Made by a program: the position numbers and the translations under genes. The notes below the pieces were generated by a model. It was not told the DNA's origin. It was given only the letters and a program-made list of their open reading frames with translations, and did no database searches. Below, piece by piece: positions 1 to 6,974 of a DNA stretch of 9,058 nucleotides (positions are counted from its first letter, which is position 1; every line of letters starts with the position of its first letter). The stretch lies in the NCBI GenBank assembly GCA_016783225.1, contig JADHWZ010000081.1:1-9058 (forward strand), read 5' to 3'. The DNA comes from Dehalococcoidia bacterium (GTDB lineage: Bacteria; Chloroflexota; Dehalococcoidia; GIF9; UBA5620).

Positions 1-261
1 AAGCCCCATCTCGTCTCTTATCCTCAGCAATTTCGTCAGGATGAGATCCGGGGAACCCGACAGGATACTCATGCCTATTACGTCTACGTCTTCCTGCATG
101 GCCGCCTGGACTATTTCTCTTAGGCCGACCTTGGGTGACGCCTCTAAATAGATGACCTCCATACCCGCGTCTCTGAGTGTTGCTGCCACAACGAGAATTC
201 CTCTGCTATGCAAATCGAGAGGTGGCTTTGCCAGAAGAACCCTTATTGTTTCTGTCGCCAT
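1..261 (-). CDS. B12-binding small subunit of an acyl-CoA mutase (partial, C-terminus off window)
   Basis: This is the first 87 codons of a cobalamin-binding subunit. The protein should carry adenosylcobalamin for the mutase large subunit encoded just upstream (stop at 326, 64-nt gap). The hallmark DxHxxG motif is present (D16, H18, G21), with H18 as the expected lower axial cobalt ligand. The SxL motif follows at 65-67 (S-I-L), inside the usual context for this fold. The GG motif near the end of the domain would lie beyond the window edge. The family normally has about 130-145 residues, so roughly 50 residues are missing. The ATG at 259-261 is the only plausible start before the KPPLDLH segment; its Shine-Dalgarno is weak. 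All six arginine codons are AGA or AGG. The substrate is not determined by this subunit. The family call is firm; the exact enzyme name is open. Confidence 0.9.
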   Translation of the reverse strand, partial: MATETIRVLLAKPPLDLHSRGILVVAATLRDAGMEVIYLEASPKVGLREIVQAAMQEDVDVIGMSILSGSPDLILTKLLRIRDEMGL

Positions 262-325
262 ATGAAGCTTGCCCCAAAGGTTGAATAGCCAAGTTCCAAT
301 GGTAGAAGGTTCACCATCAACTCAA

Positions 326-1978
326 CTAAGAATCCTCCCCATAAGTCTTGGTAATCTCCCCTATAGTCATGTACGCTTTCACTGCGTCTATGGTAGCTGG
401 AAGCACATTGGCACCGTTCTTGCAGGCATCTCTGAGAGCATTTGCTGCATCTTCCCATGCCTTCATATCCCGCTGTCTTTTCACCTTGTTTAACCTCTCC
501 CGCTGCTTCTGGATGAAGTCCTTATCTTCTCTCCATATTGGGAACGGGTATTTTGCCTCCTCCACGTATTTGTTTACACCAATCGTTGTCCTATCCCCAC
601 TCTCCACCTCCTTCTGAAATCTGTATGAGGAATGTGCCATTTCTCTGCTCACCCATTCGCGCACCTTCGGGTGCCACCAATCCCCCATTGCATCGATAGT
701 ATTCAGGATGTTTCTTGCCTCATTTTCAAGCTTATTGGTAAGCCACTCCACGTAGTAAGAACCGGCAAGCGGGTCTATTGTATCTGCCACCCCTGATTCT
801 TCTAGAATGACCTGATGAGTTCTCAGAGATAGCTTTGCTGTCTCCTCGATAGGTATAGCAAAGCCCTCATCTGCGGAGTTTATATGTAATGACTGGCAAC
901 CGCCCAGAACGGCTGCCAGACCGTGGAGAGTGCCCCTGACAATATTTACCAAGGGTTGCTGATACGTCATGGCATCTCCGGATGTCTGGCAGTGGAACCT
1001 CATCTGCCACGACCCGGGATTCTTGGCACCCATGTCCTCTCTCAGAATCCTTGCCCACAGCCTCCTCATGGCTCGGAACTTCGCTACCTCCTCAAACAAG
1101 TCTCGATGGGAGTTGAGGAAAAAAGAGATTCTGGGGGCTATCTCATCTACACCGATTTCTCTCTCCCTACACCCCTTTATCACGGCAAGGGCAGGGCCAA
1201 TGCCGAAGGCGATCTCCTGAACTGCGCTACAGCCAGCTTCTCTTGTATTTCTTACCGCCACGCTGACAGAATTCCATCTGGGGAGATTCCGGGCGCAGAA
1301 TTCTACAATATCTATGCAGAACCGCTTAGAATAGAACTTCGTAGCTCCAAAACTGTCCGAAGAGCTCCCCATTGTGTGTCCTATCATGGGGTAGTTCTGA
1401 AGAGTGCCGGAGAGATTTGTCAAGTCGATGCCCCTTTCCTGAGCCACGGCTACCACCATGGCGAGTAGGGCAGGGTGCAAAGCGATTATGTTGATGCCAC
1501 CCTTTTCCATATCCACGTCCTTCAGGAGGTCCCTCATGTCTTGAAGAGTGTCGACAGCTGTTCCCTCTCTGCCAACAAACCCTTCTGCCACGTCTTCATC
1601 CGAATCCAAGCCTGAATTGGTGGGGTGGTCAAAGACAATGCTGAAGCCTGTCTGCCCGTGTTCTTCCATAAACTTCAGTCGTTGGCCGCTCTCTAAACCG
1701 CCGCCGTAGCCAATTACTTGCCTTACTGTCCACGGTCTCACTCTGTACATGGTGCGGTACACGCCCCTTGTGTACGGGTATTCCCCGGGAAAGCCTAGGT
1801 CCCTTTCGTAATCGAGTTCCCCAACATCACCCGGCGTATACAGAGGTTTTACCTTCATCCAGGAGAGGTTCTCAAACCTCTCTTGTCTTTCAGGTCTGTT
1901 TTCTATTGCCCTCTCATACTCCTTTTCCCATCCCTCCGTCATTTGTTTTAATCTTTCCTGGTTACTATCGTTGGACAT
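326..1978 (-). CDS. methylmalonyl-CoA mutase family large (catalytic) subunit with atypical active site
   Basis: A 550-residue stand-alone TIM-barrel subunit of a B12-dependent acyl-CoA mutase, the right size for the two-subunit form; its B12 domain is the next gene. It should catalyse a radical carbon-skeleton rearrangement of an acyl-CoA in the cytoplasm. Conserved parts: the CoA-contact stretch with Y74, M77, R81, T84 and R86; FDHPT (116-120); SFFLN (285-289); QTSGD (331-335); SGVADTIDPLAGSYYVE (395-411). Atypical parts, in P. shermanii MCM numbering: Tyr89 is V88, Ala116 is V115, His244 is N244 (in RNTREAG), Tyr243 is R243, and the segment that carries Arg207 is rewritten (residues 196-216, three residues longer). 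Methylmalonyl-CoA is therefore an unlikely substrate. It also lacks the Ile/Asp pair described for 2-hydroxyisobutyryl-CoA mutase. The start is supported by AGGAAGG about 8 nt upstream. Arginine codons are mostly AGA/AGG. Confidence 0.93.
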   Translation of the reverse strand: MSNDSNQERLKQMTEGWEKEYERAIENRPERQERFENLSWMKVKPLYTPGDVGELDYERDLGFPGEYPYTRGVYRTMYRVRPWTVRQVIGYGGGLESGQRLKFMEEHGQTGFSIVFDHPTNSGLDSDEDVAEGFVGREGTAVDTLQDMRDLLKDVDMEKGGINIIALHPALLAMVVAVAQERGIDLTNLSGTLQNYPMIGHTMGSSSDSFGATKFYSKRFCIDIVEFCARNLPRWNSVSVAVRNTREAGCSAVQEIAFGIGPALAVIKGCREREIGVDEIAPRISFFLNSHRDLFEEVAKFRAMRRLWARILREDMGAKNPGSWQMRFHCQTSGDAMTYQQPLVNIVRGTLHGLAAVLGGCQSLHINSADEGFAIPIEETAKLSLRTHQVILEESGVADTIDPLAGSYYVEWLTNKLENEARNILNTIDAMGDWWHPKVREWVSREMAHSSYRFQKEVESGDRTTIGVNKYVEEAKYPFPIWREDKDFIQKQRERLNKVKRQRDMKAWEDAANALRDACKNGANVLPATIDAVKAYMTIGEITKTYGEDS

Positions 1979-2064
1979 ACTCTCTGACCTTCCTAAAGAA
2001 TTTAATATTGACGACCATCACCCGACGGCTTTGTCAGCCATCTTGCCTGCCTGGCTTCTGTCTT

Positions 2065-2200
2065 CCACGCCGTGCGCTGGATGCAGCAAAGGATGAGCAC
2101 ACGACGGCCAAACTTATCCGGTTCTACATTGAGCCAGACGTTGAGGCGGTGTCCTTACTGGCCTTCAAGGAAACGGTTCGTCGAAATGCTCAATCAGTTA
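2065..2200 (+). pseudogene. possible relic coding stretch in the mutase upstream region
   Basis: The 219 bases between the mutase start (1978) and the DUF4870 stop (2198) hold no clear minus-strand gene. On the plus strand one frame reads about 45 residues with protein-like character, including AKLIRFYIEPDVEAVSLLAF, two probable helices and purine-rich first codon positions. It has no start codon with a Shine-Dalgarno. It stays open into the antisense of the two flanking genes. I do not recognise the family. It may be a fragment left by a lost gene, or chance. The region must also hold the mutase promoter, but I saw no convincing -35/-10 pair. Confidence 0.2.
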
Positions 2201-2524
2201 GCCGACCTGTTTCTCGGCCAAATTACCTGCCCAGGGCAGCTTGTACTTTTCTCCCTGGTAAGCTTTAACCATCAAGACTATCCACAGTACGAGCCCGAGC
2301 ACAGAGATAAGCGGGACAATCACCACGTTGAGCAAAGGTATCCAACCAAGGACAATACTGGCGACACTGAGGGCACCAAACACTATGATTGATTGCATTG
2401 CATGGAAGCGGACAAACTTGTTCTCCTTCTCTATCAAAATAAATACGAGACCACTTATCCACCCCGCAACATAGCATAATAGCCCGGCAACATTTGCCTC
2501 GAGCCCGGTTGATGTCTTTTCCAT
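2198..2524 (-). CDS. DUF4870/Tic20-like small membrane protein
   Basis: A 108-residue integral membrane protein. It fits the DUF4870 (Tic20-like) family: an N-terminal TGLEANVAGLLCYV segment, an EKENKFVRFHAMQS loop before the second helix, and a short polar tail. Hydrophobic segments lie at about 11-31, 42-61 and 63-88 (the last may be long or re-entrant). The biochemical role of the family in prokaryotes is not established. The chosen start is the internal ATG at 2522-2524, because AGGAGG sits about 9 nt upstream and the family-like sequence begins there. An in-frame upstream start (2566) would overlap the promoter -10 box and is rejected. The gene lies between the CoA-synthetase-like gene and the mutase. 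It has its own promoter, so functional linkage to either neighbour is not implied. Confidence 0.85.
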   Translation of the reverse strand: MEKTSTGLEANVAGLLCYVAGWISGLVFILIEKENKFVRFHAMQSIIVFGALSVASIVLGWIPLLNVVIVPLISVLGLVLWIVLMVKAYQGEKYKLPWAGNLAEKQVG

Positions 2525-2557
2525 GAGATTAAACCTCCTTTCATTGAAGTTAGGTAT

Positions 2558-2587
2558 AAGATACACCTACGGTTGAGCCTGTGTCAA
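2558..2587 (-). promoter_or_regulatory. sigma70-type promoter of the DUF4870 gene
   Basis: Read on the minus strand, a perfect -35 TTGACA (2582-2587) is followed after 18 nt by TATCTT (2558-2563) as -10. Transcription would begin near 2550, leaving a leader of about 25 nt with the strong AGGAGG before the ATG at 2524. The position supports the shorter gene start. Confidence 0.6.
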
Positions 2588-2652
2588 AAGCAGTGTCCAT
2601 CTGGCTGGCGAAAGAGCGAGCCTGGGAGGCAAAGGCCGTTGTGTTGACGGTG

Positions 2653-4077
2653 TTATGCTTGGTTCCAGGCTACCAGGCGAGCCATGGCCCTGGCCGCCTG
2701 GCGCAGGGAATTGAAGACCGGGAACCCTGCGTGCACGAATGCCTCCTGGGCAACAAGGAAATCCGTCATTCCATCCAGGTCTGGGGCAGGGCGTAGTGCC
2801 AGCAGAACAGGCTTACCTGTTGCCTTTTGCGCCTGTGCCAGGGCGTCGATGGTAGGTTGCAAGAAATCCGCCGAGCAGAGTCGACCATCTCCCCAACGGC
2901 TGGCGGGGTGGAATCCCAGATGGTAGATGAGCATGTGGATGTCTGTAACTTTGCCAAGCACGTGCATGGTTGCGGAGATAGCCTCTGGAAATAGGAGATT
3001 TGTGGCGTCCACTGGGTTGCCGAAGATAGTACCAGCCATAGGTAGAAATTGTCTCAACTGTGCCTGTACCTCCGGGGAGAGTTGCGGCAGGCGGAGGCCC
3101 GCTTTTTCCATCTCGTCGCCAGCAAGAACGCTTGGGCCACCACCTGTGCCTATCAGGGCAGCGCCATTGCCTCGGGGAAGAGGACTGGCGAAGCGAAGTG
3201 CCACCAGCACGTCTGTTAGTTCCTCAATATCGTCAACCTGAATCGTCCTTAACTGACGGCACAAGGCGTCAAAAGCTGCCACCGAGCTGGTCAGACTGGC
3301 TGTATGGCCATGAGCGGCCCTCTGGCCGGCCTCGGTCGTGCCACCCTTGTAGATGACCACTGGCTTCAGGGTAGCTGCTTCCTTGAGTGCACCCTGAAAA
3401 CGCCTGCCGTCTTTTACCCCCTCTATATAGGCAGCGATGATTTGAGTCTCCGGGTCTCGGGAGAAATACTGCAGGAGTTCGCTCTCGTCCACATCCAAAC
3501 CATTTCCGTAACTAACCACCTTGCTGAAGCGCAGTCCCCTCGGGCCGGCATGTGAAGGGAGGTTGTTGGCGTGCCCGCCGCTCTGGGAGATGAAAGCAAT
3601 TGGTCCTGGGTCCAGAGGCACGCCCGTCACGTTGACCAGACGGCTCCTGGGCACGAACAGGCCGACACAGTTGGGACCGATAATGCGAAAGCCGGAAGCC
3701 CTCGCCTTGCTCAGCATTGCGCTTTCGAGTTCCGCTCGTTCTTTCCGGCCACTCTCGCTGAAACCAGCGGTGAAGAAGGTGACTGACTTGACGGCCTTGG
3801 CAGCGCAGTCATCCAGCAATGCCAGAACTGACTCCGCAGGAATGCTGACCACAACGTGGTCCACCACCCCGGGAATGGCTTGAAGACTGGGATAGCACGG
3901 CAGCCCGAGCACCTCAGAATGCTTCGGGTTAACGGGATAGATGGCGGGGAAGCCGGCTTCTTTGAGGGACTCAACGACCTGTCGGCCAAATGAGTGTTTC
4001 TCTCCTACGGATACACCGACAACGGCTACTCCGCGAGGGGAGAATAGCTCCGCAAGCGAGGTTTCTTCTGTTGGCAT
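2653..4077 (-). CDS. CoA-binding protein, acyl-CoA synthetase (NDP-forming) alpha-type subunit
   Basis: A 474-residue protein with the domain order of the alpha part of ADP-forming acetyl/acyl-CoA synthetases. An N-terminal CoA-binding Rossmann domain begins with LFSPRGVAVVGVS (11-23) and contains YPVNPKH (47-53) and GPNCVG (134-139). A succinyl-CoA-synthetase-like ligase region follows (about 155-300) with SQSGGH (164-169), SYGNGLDVDE (189-198) and AAYIEGVKDGRRF (215-227). H258 in HGHTASL is the probable phosphohistidine. A third domain runs to the end. Such enzymes convert an acyl-CoA plus NDP and phosphate to acid, CoA and NTP, or the reverse. The ATP-grasp beta domain is absent from this protein and from both neighbours, so activity needs a distant partner or is altered. 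The ATG at 4075-4077 has no good Shine-Dalgarno, but the N-terminus fits the family. The acyl substrate cannot be read from the sequence. Confidence 0.87.
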   Translation of the reverse strand: MPTEETSLAELFSPRGVAVVGVSVGEKHSFGRQVVESLKEAGFPAIYPVNPKHSEVLGLPCYPSLQAIPGVVDHVVVSIPAESVLALLDDCAAKAVKSVTFFTAGFSESGRKERAELESAMLSKARASGFRIIGPNCVGLFVPRSRLVNVTGVPLDPGPIAFISQSGGHANNLPSHAGPRGLRFSKVVSYGNGLDVDESELLQYFSRDPETQIIAAYIEGVKDGRRFQGALKEAATLKPVVIYKGGTTEAGQRAAHGHTASLTSSVAAFDALCRQLRTIQVDDIEELTDVLVALRFASPLPRGNGAALIGTGGGPSVLAGDEMEKAGLRLPQLSPEVQAQLRQFLPMAGTIFGNPVDATNLLFPEAISATMHVLGKVTDIHMLIYHLGFHPASRWGDGRLCSADFLQPTIDALAQAQKATGKPVLLALRPAPDLDGMTDFLVAQEAFVHAGFPVFNSLRQAARAMARLVAWNQA

Positions 4078-4175
4078 GAAGCTAATCGTATTACTCTATT
4101 GTGGGAAAGGCGAGTCCTACTGGCCTCCCGTTAGTGTCAATTGTTGGCCGATGTGAATCACGCATGGCCGTCGCA

Positions 4176-4205
4176 GTTATATTCCCACGCTCCGGTAGGT
4201 TCCAA
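4176..4205 (-). promoter_or_regulatory. candidate promoter of the acyl-CoA synthetase-like gene
   Basis: On the minus strand, TTGGAA (4200-4205) and TATAAC (4176-4181) are separated by 18 nt. This would place the transcript start near 4168 and give a leader of about 90 nt. The -35 is imperfect, so this is a candidate only. The rest of the 206-nt gap 4078-4283 holds the hairpin described separately and nothing else I recognise. Confidence 0.35.
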
Positions 4206-4232
4206 ATGGTAACTGAGCCTCAATATATCCCT

Positions 4233-4249
4233 CCTCCCTTGGTGGGAGG
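4233..4249 (-). terminator. hairpin downstream of dnaN, possible terminator
   Basis: A six-pair GC-rich stem (CCTCCC / GGGAGG) with a 5-nt loop starts about 35 nt past the dnaN stop codon. No U-run follows on the minus strand (AGGGATATATTG comes next), so intrinsic termination would be weak. It could instead act as a transcript-end stabiliser or be incidental. Confidence 0.25.
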
Positions 4250-4283
4250 GAAGAACCTACACCCGAATGGTTGTCCGTGGAGC

Positions 4284-5414
4284 TTAGTCCCACTGCACGA
4301 ACATGGGCATAACGACGTGGATGTAGTTGTCAACGCCGACGGGGCGCAGCACACCGGGACTGGAGGGCGTCGTGGTTTCGAGGGCAACTTGATTTTGATG
4401 CAAAACACTTAAGACTTCGGAGATATACCTGGCATTGAAGGCAATCTTGGCTGGCTCGCCATCAATCAAAGCATCGATTTCGCCAAAATTGTCACCGATT
4501 TCCTCAGCTTGGGCTGAGATATTCATTTTGCCAGGGGTAAGCTCAGCGCCAGGGGTCATTTCCAGCCGGACAATACCGCTGCCATCGCGGGCGAAAATGG
4601 AAGCCATCTTGATGGCTCGCAAGAACTCAGCGACGTCGAGAACGGCACGGGTGACATAACTCTGCGGGATGAGCTGGGAATAGTTGGGGAAAGCGCCCTG
4701 AATAAGTTGAGATACCATCTCTATGTTCTTGAGGCGAAACAGGGCCTGGCTCTTCTGCTGGTTTACGGTGATTTCGACTGGCTCCTCCTGGTCGGTGAGA
4801 AAACGACTCAGTTCGTTTAGAGCCCGTGCCGGCATGATTACGGCGGCCTTATCACTCACCGGTGACAGGAGCGGAGCATTGTGGACAGCCAATCTGAAGC
4901 CATCGGCAGCGGCCAGGGTAAGTTTGTCCCCATCAAATTCGAGTTGGACACCGGTGAGCACCGGGCGGGACTCTTCAGTTGCTGCGACAAAGCCGACCAG
5001 ACTGATTCCTTGTCTCAGGGCTTCAGCCTCAATCTTGGTGGCTATGCCGTCGCTCACCTGAGGGATTGGCGGGAAGTCTTCGGCATCGAGGCCGTTGATT
5101 CGAGCCTTGAAGCGGGCGCATTTGAGCTCGAGGGTATGCTTACCAAGGGTCATGTCGATAAGGTCGTTGGGAAGGGAGCCGGCGAACTCGGTGACAAGTC
5201 GGGCTGGGACGGTAATGGCACCTTCTTCCTCCACTTTGGCACCAATCCAGCAGCTAATGGCCATTTCCAGGTTGGTGGCAACTAGTTTGAGGCGGGATTC
5301 ATCGGTTGCTATCAGGACGTTCTGGGTGATGGGCAGGGTCGTCCTTGCAGCTACGGCCCTACCAACGATGCCCAGGCCCTTGTTGAGATTCTCTTGAAGG
5401 CAGGATACTTTCAT
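4284..5414 (-). CDS. dnaN: DNA polymerase III beta subunit (sliding clamp)
   Basis: A 376-residue beta clamp, the usual family length, made of three similar domains (about 1-120, 121-245 and 246-376). As a ring dimer it encircles DNA and tethers the replicative polymerase and other clamp-binding proteins. Recognisable stretches are the MKVSCLQENL start, the TLPITQNVLI segment, FPPIP in the first-to-second domain region, the TEESRPVLTGV and AADGFRLAVH blocks of domain 2, FPNYSQLIP, and the C-terminal IHVVMPMF. The start is the ATG at 5412-5414. A GTG 15 nt upstream lies inside the GGGGGGA Shine-Dalgarno and is rejected. The gene is not beside dnaA, recF or gyrB here. It follows moaC after 79 nt and has its own promoter in that gap. 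Confidence 0.97.
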   Translation of the reverse strand: MKVSCLQENLNKGLGIVGRAVAARTTLPITQNVLIATDESRLKLVATNLEMAISCWIGAKVEEEGAITVPARLVTEFAGSLPNDLIDMTLGKHTLELKCARFKARINGLDAEDFPPIPQVSDGIATKIEAEALRQGISLVGFVAATEESRPVLTGVQLEFDGDKLTLAAADGFRLAVHNAPLLSPVSDKAAVIMPARALNELSRFLTDQEEPVEITVNQQKSQALFRLKNIEMVSQLIQGAFPNYSQLIPQSYVTRAVLDVAEFLRAIKMASIFARDGSGIVRLEMTPGAELTPGKMNISAQAEEIGDNFGEIDALIDGEPAKIAFNARYISEVLSVLHQNQVALETTTPSSPGVLRPVGVDNYIHVVMPMFVQWD

Positions 5415-5445
5415 GGCACATCCCCCCACCGTTTATAGTATCAAG

Positions 5446-5474
5446 AGTATACCTTGGCGGCTGGGGTAAGTCAA
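5446..5474 (-). promoter_or_regulatory. sigma70-type promoter of dnaN
   Basis: On the minus strand, TTGACT (5469-5474) and TATACT (5446-5451) are separated by exactly 17 nt, each one base from consensus. The start of transcription would fall near 5438, about 24 nt before the dnaN ATG. It separates dnaN expression from the upstream moaC operon. Confidence 0.7.
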
Positions 5475-5493
5475 TTGGTCGAATGTGCTTGGA

Positions 5494-5952
5494 CTATTCG
5501 AGAGCGACGCTGCCGCTCTTGCCACCGCTTTTCCTTGTCAGGCGGATGTTCTCCAATCGAAGGGTCGAATCTACAGTCTTGCACATGTCGTAAATCGTCA
5601 GGCTGCTTAAGGCCACCGCGGTCAATGCCTCCATCTCGAAGCCGGTTTTTCCAGTACCTTTGACCGTTCCGACAATTTCCACTGCCGAGGCTTGTTCGTC
5701 AAGGGAGAACTCAATGCTTACGTTGTCAATAAGAAGCGGGTGGCATAGGGGGATAAGGTGGTGGGTTTCCTTGGCTGCCATGATGCCGGCGACACGAGCA
5801 GCGGCCAGAACATCTCCTTTGGGTAAGTTGCCTTCTTTGAGCAGCCCCAAAGTCGAAGCCTGCATCACTACCCTGCCTTTGGCTGTGGCCTGTCTGGTGG
5901 TAACCGGCTTTTCAGTGACATCTACCATGCGGATATCCGGGGATGAACTCAT
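5494..5952 (-). CDS. moaC: cyclic pyranopterin monophosphate synthase MoaC
   Basis: A 152-residue MoaC, full length for the family. It converts the MoaA product, 3',8-cyclo-7,8-dihydro-GTP, into cyclic pyranopterin monophosphate, completing step one of molybdenum cofactor synthesis. Signature stretches are MVDVTEKP (9-16), KGDVLAAARVAGI (45-57), HHLIPLCHPL (64-73), TGFEMEALTAV (103-113), IYDMCK (120-125) and KSGGKSG (141-147). Residues matching the E. coli catalytic set are K45 (K51), D122 (D128) and K125 (K131). The ATG follows the moaA stop by 2 nt, and its AGGAGG lies inside the end of moaA, so translation is probably coupled. Nothing about it is unusual apart from F for V in the TGVEMEAL block. 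Confidence 0.97.
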   Translation of the reverse strand: MSSSPDIRMVDVTEKPVTTRQATAKGRVVMQASTLGLLKEGNLPKGDVLAAARVAGIMAAKETHHLIPLCHPLLIDNVSIEFSLDEQASAVEIVGTVKGTGKTGFEMEALTAVALSSLTIYDMCKTVDSTLRLENIRLTRKSGGKSGSVALE

Positions 5953-5954
5953 GT

Positions 5955-6974
5955 CTAACCTCCTACCTGCGACATGCGGCGTTTGTTGGGCATGGCTCCC
6001 TGGAGCAGACGGTGTTGTTTGGGCTTTGTCTGAATGGCCTCTGTTATTACCTGTTTCAATTTTTCAGGTGATGCGCCATCCCGTAGTGGCTGGCGGAGGT
6101 CAATCTCTAGGTCACTGAGGAGGCAGGGGCGGAGTTTACCTTCGGCGGTAAGGCGGAGGCGGTTGCAATTGAAGCAGAAGTGCTGGCTAATTGGGCTGAT
6201 GAAGCCGATGGTGCCGGTAGTCTGGGGAAAGCGAAAATACTTGGCCGGGCCATTGCCAGTGACAGGTTTCTTACAGGGTTCCATTTTCCCTAAGCTGTTG
6301 AGACGCTCCTTTATTTCCCGCGCAGGCACGAATTGAGGGTGGAACTTGGTCTCACCTCCTGTTGAATGGCACTCTGGGGGGTTGTCTGTAGCGAATGGCA
6401 TTAGCTCAATAAAACGCACATGCCAGCCTTCAGCGATGGTCAGGTTAGCAAAGTCCACAATCTCATCATCGTTTATGCCACGCATCACCACCACATTTAT
6501 CTTGACCGGATTGAGCCCATGGGCCTTAGCGGCTTCGATGCCTTGGAATACCTCGCTCAGCTTGCGGTGGCGGGTGATACGCTCAAACTTGTCCTTGTTT
6601 AGGGAATCCAGACTGATGTTAACCCGTTTTAGGCCAGCTTGCTTAAGCTCACTGGCGCAGTCATTGAGGAGAACACCATTGGTGGTCAGGGAGACGTCAT
6701 CGATTGTGTCTATTTCAGCCAGCATGGATACTAGCTCGGGCAGCTTGGCCCTGACCAATGGCTCACCACCGGTGAGCCTGATTTTGTTAATGCCCAGCTC
6801 AGCTGCCAGCCTGACAACCGTGGCAATCTCCTCGTAACTGAGGATTTCACTGTGAGGCATGAGACGAATGCCTTCTGCTGGAAGACAGTAGATGCAGCGA
6901 AGATTACAGCGGTCGGTCACCGAGATACGCAAGTAGTCTATGGGGCGATTAAAGGTATCGGAAAGTCCGGTCAT
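5955..6974 (-). CDS. moaA: GTP 3',8-cyclase MoaA (radical SAM)
   Basis: A 339-residue radical-SAM enzyme that rearranges GTP to 3',8-cyclo-7,8-dihydro-GTP, the substrate of MoaC. The N-terminal cluster motif is C23-x3-C27-x2-C30. The SAM-binding GGEP is at 69-72. The auxiliary cluster motif is C267-x2-C270-x13-C284. The protein ends in the double glycine (SQVGG) that family studies show is needed for activity. Residues about 192-220, after RFIELMP, form a loop roughly ten residues longer than in E. coli MoaA and contain an extra Cys-His pair (C202, H203). The ATG overlaps the rdgB stop by four bases (ATGA), indicating coupling; GGAG lies about 13 nt upstream. moaC follows 2 nt after the stop. 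Both clusters imply assembly under low oxygen. Confidence 0.97.
   Translation of the reverse strand: MTGLSDTFNRPIDYLRISVTDRCNLRCIYCLPAEGIRLMPHSEILSYEEIATVVRLAAELGINKIRLTGGEPLVRAKLPELVSMLAEIDTIDDVSLTTNGVLLNDCASELKQAGLKRVNISLDSLNKDKFERITRHRKLSEVFQGIEAAKAHGLNPVKINVVVMRGINDDEIVDFANLTIAEGWHVRFIELMPFATDNPPECHSTGGETKFHPQFVPAREIKERLNSLGKMEPCKKPVTGNGPAKYFRFPQTTGTIGFISPISQHFCFNCNRLRLTAEGKLRPCLLSDLEIDLRQPLRDGASPEKLKQVITEAIQTKPKQHRLLQGAMPNKRRMSQVGG

Noticed and set aside
923..1468. 181-residue open frame on the plus strand inside the mutase gene
   Set aside because: It is fully antisense to a clearly conserved coding sequence, has no Shine-Dalgarno, and its translation shows no family features.
326..1978. 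Naming the large subunit plain methylmalonyl-CoA mutase or 2-hydroxyisobutyryl-CoA mutase
   Set aside because: The His244 and Arg207 equivalents are absent, and the Ile/Asp pair described for 2-hydroxyisobutyryl-CoA mutase is not present (Val/Val instead).
2525..2566. Longer N-terminus for the DUF4870 protein
   Set aside because: The upstream start overlaps the promoter -10 box, and the extra 14 residues fall within the leader carrying the AGGAGG for the internal ATG.
4135..4140. TTGACA on the minus strand as a -35 box for the acyl-CoA synthetase-like gene
   Set aside because: No acceptable -10 hexamer is found 16-18 nt downstream.
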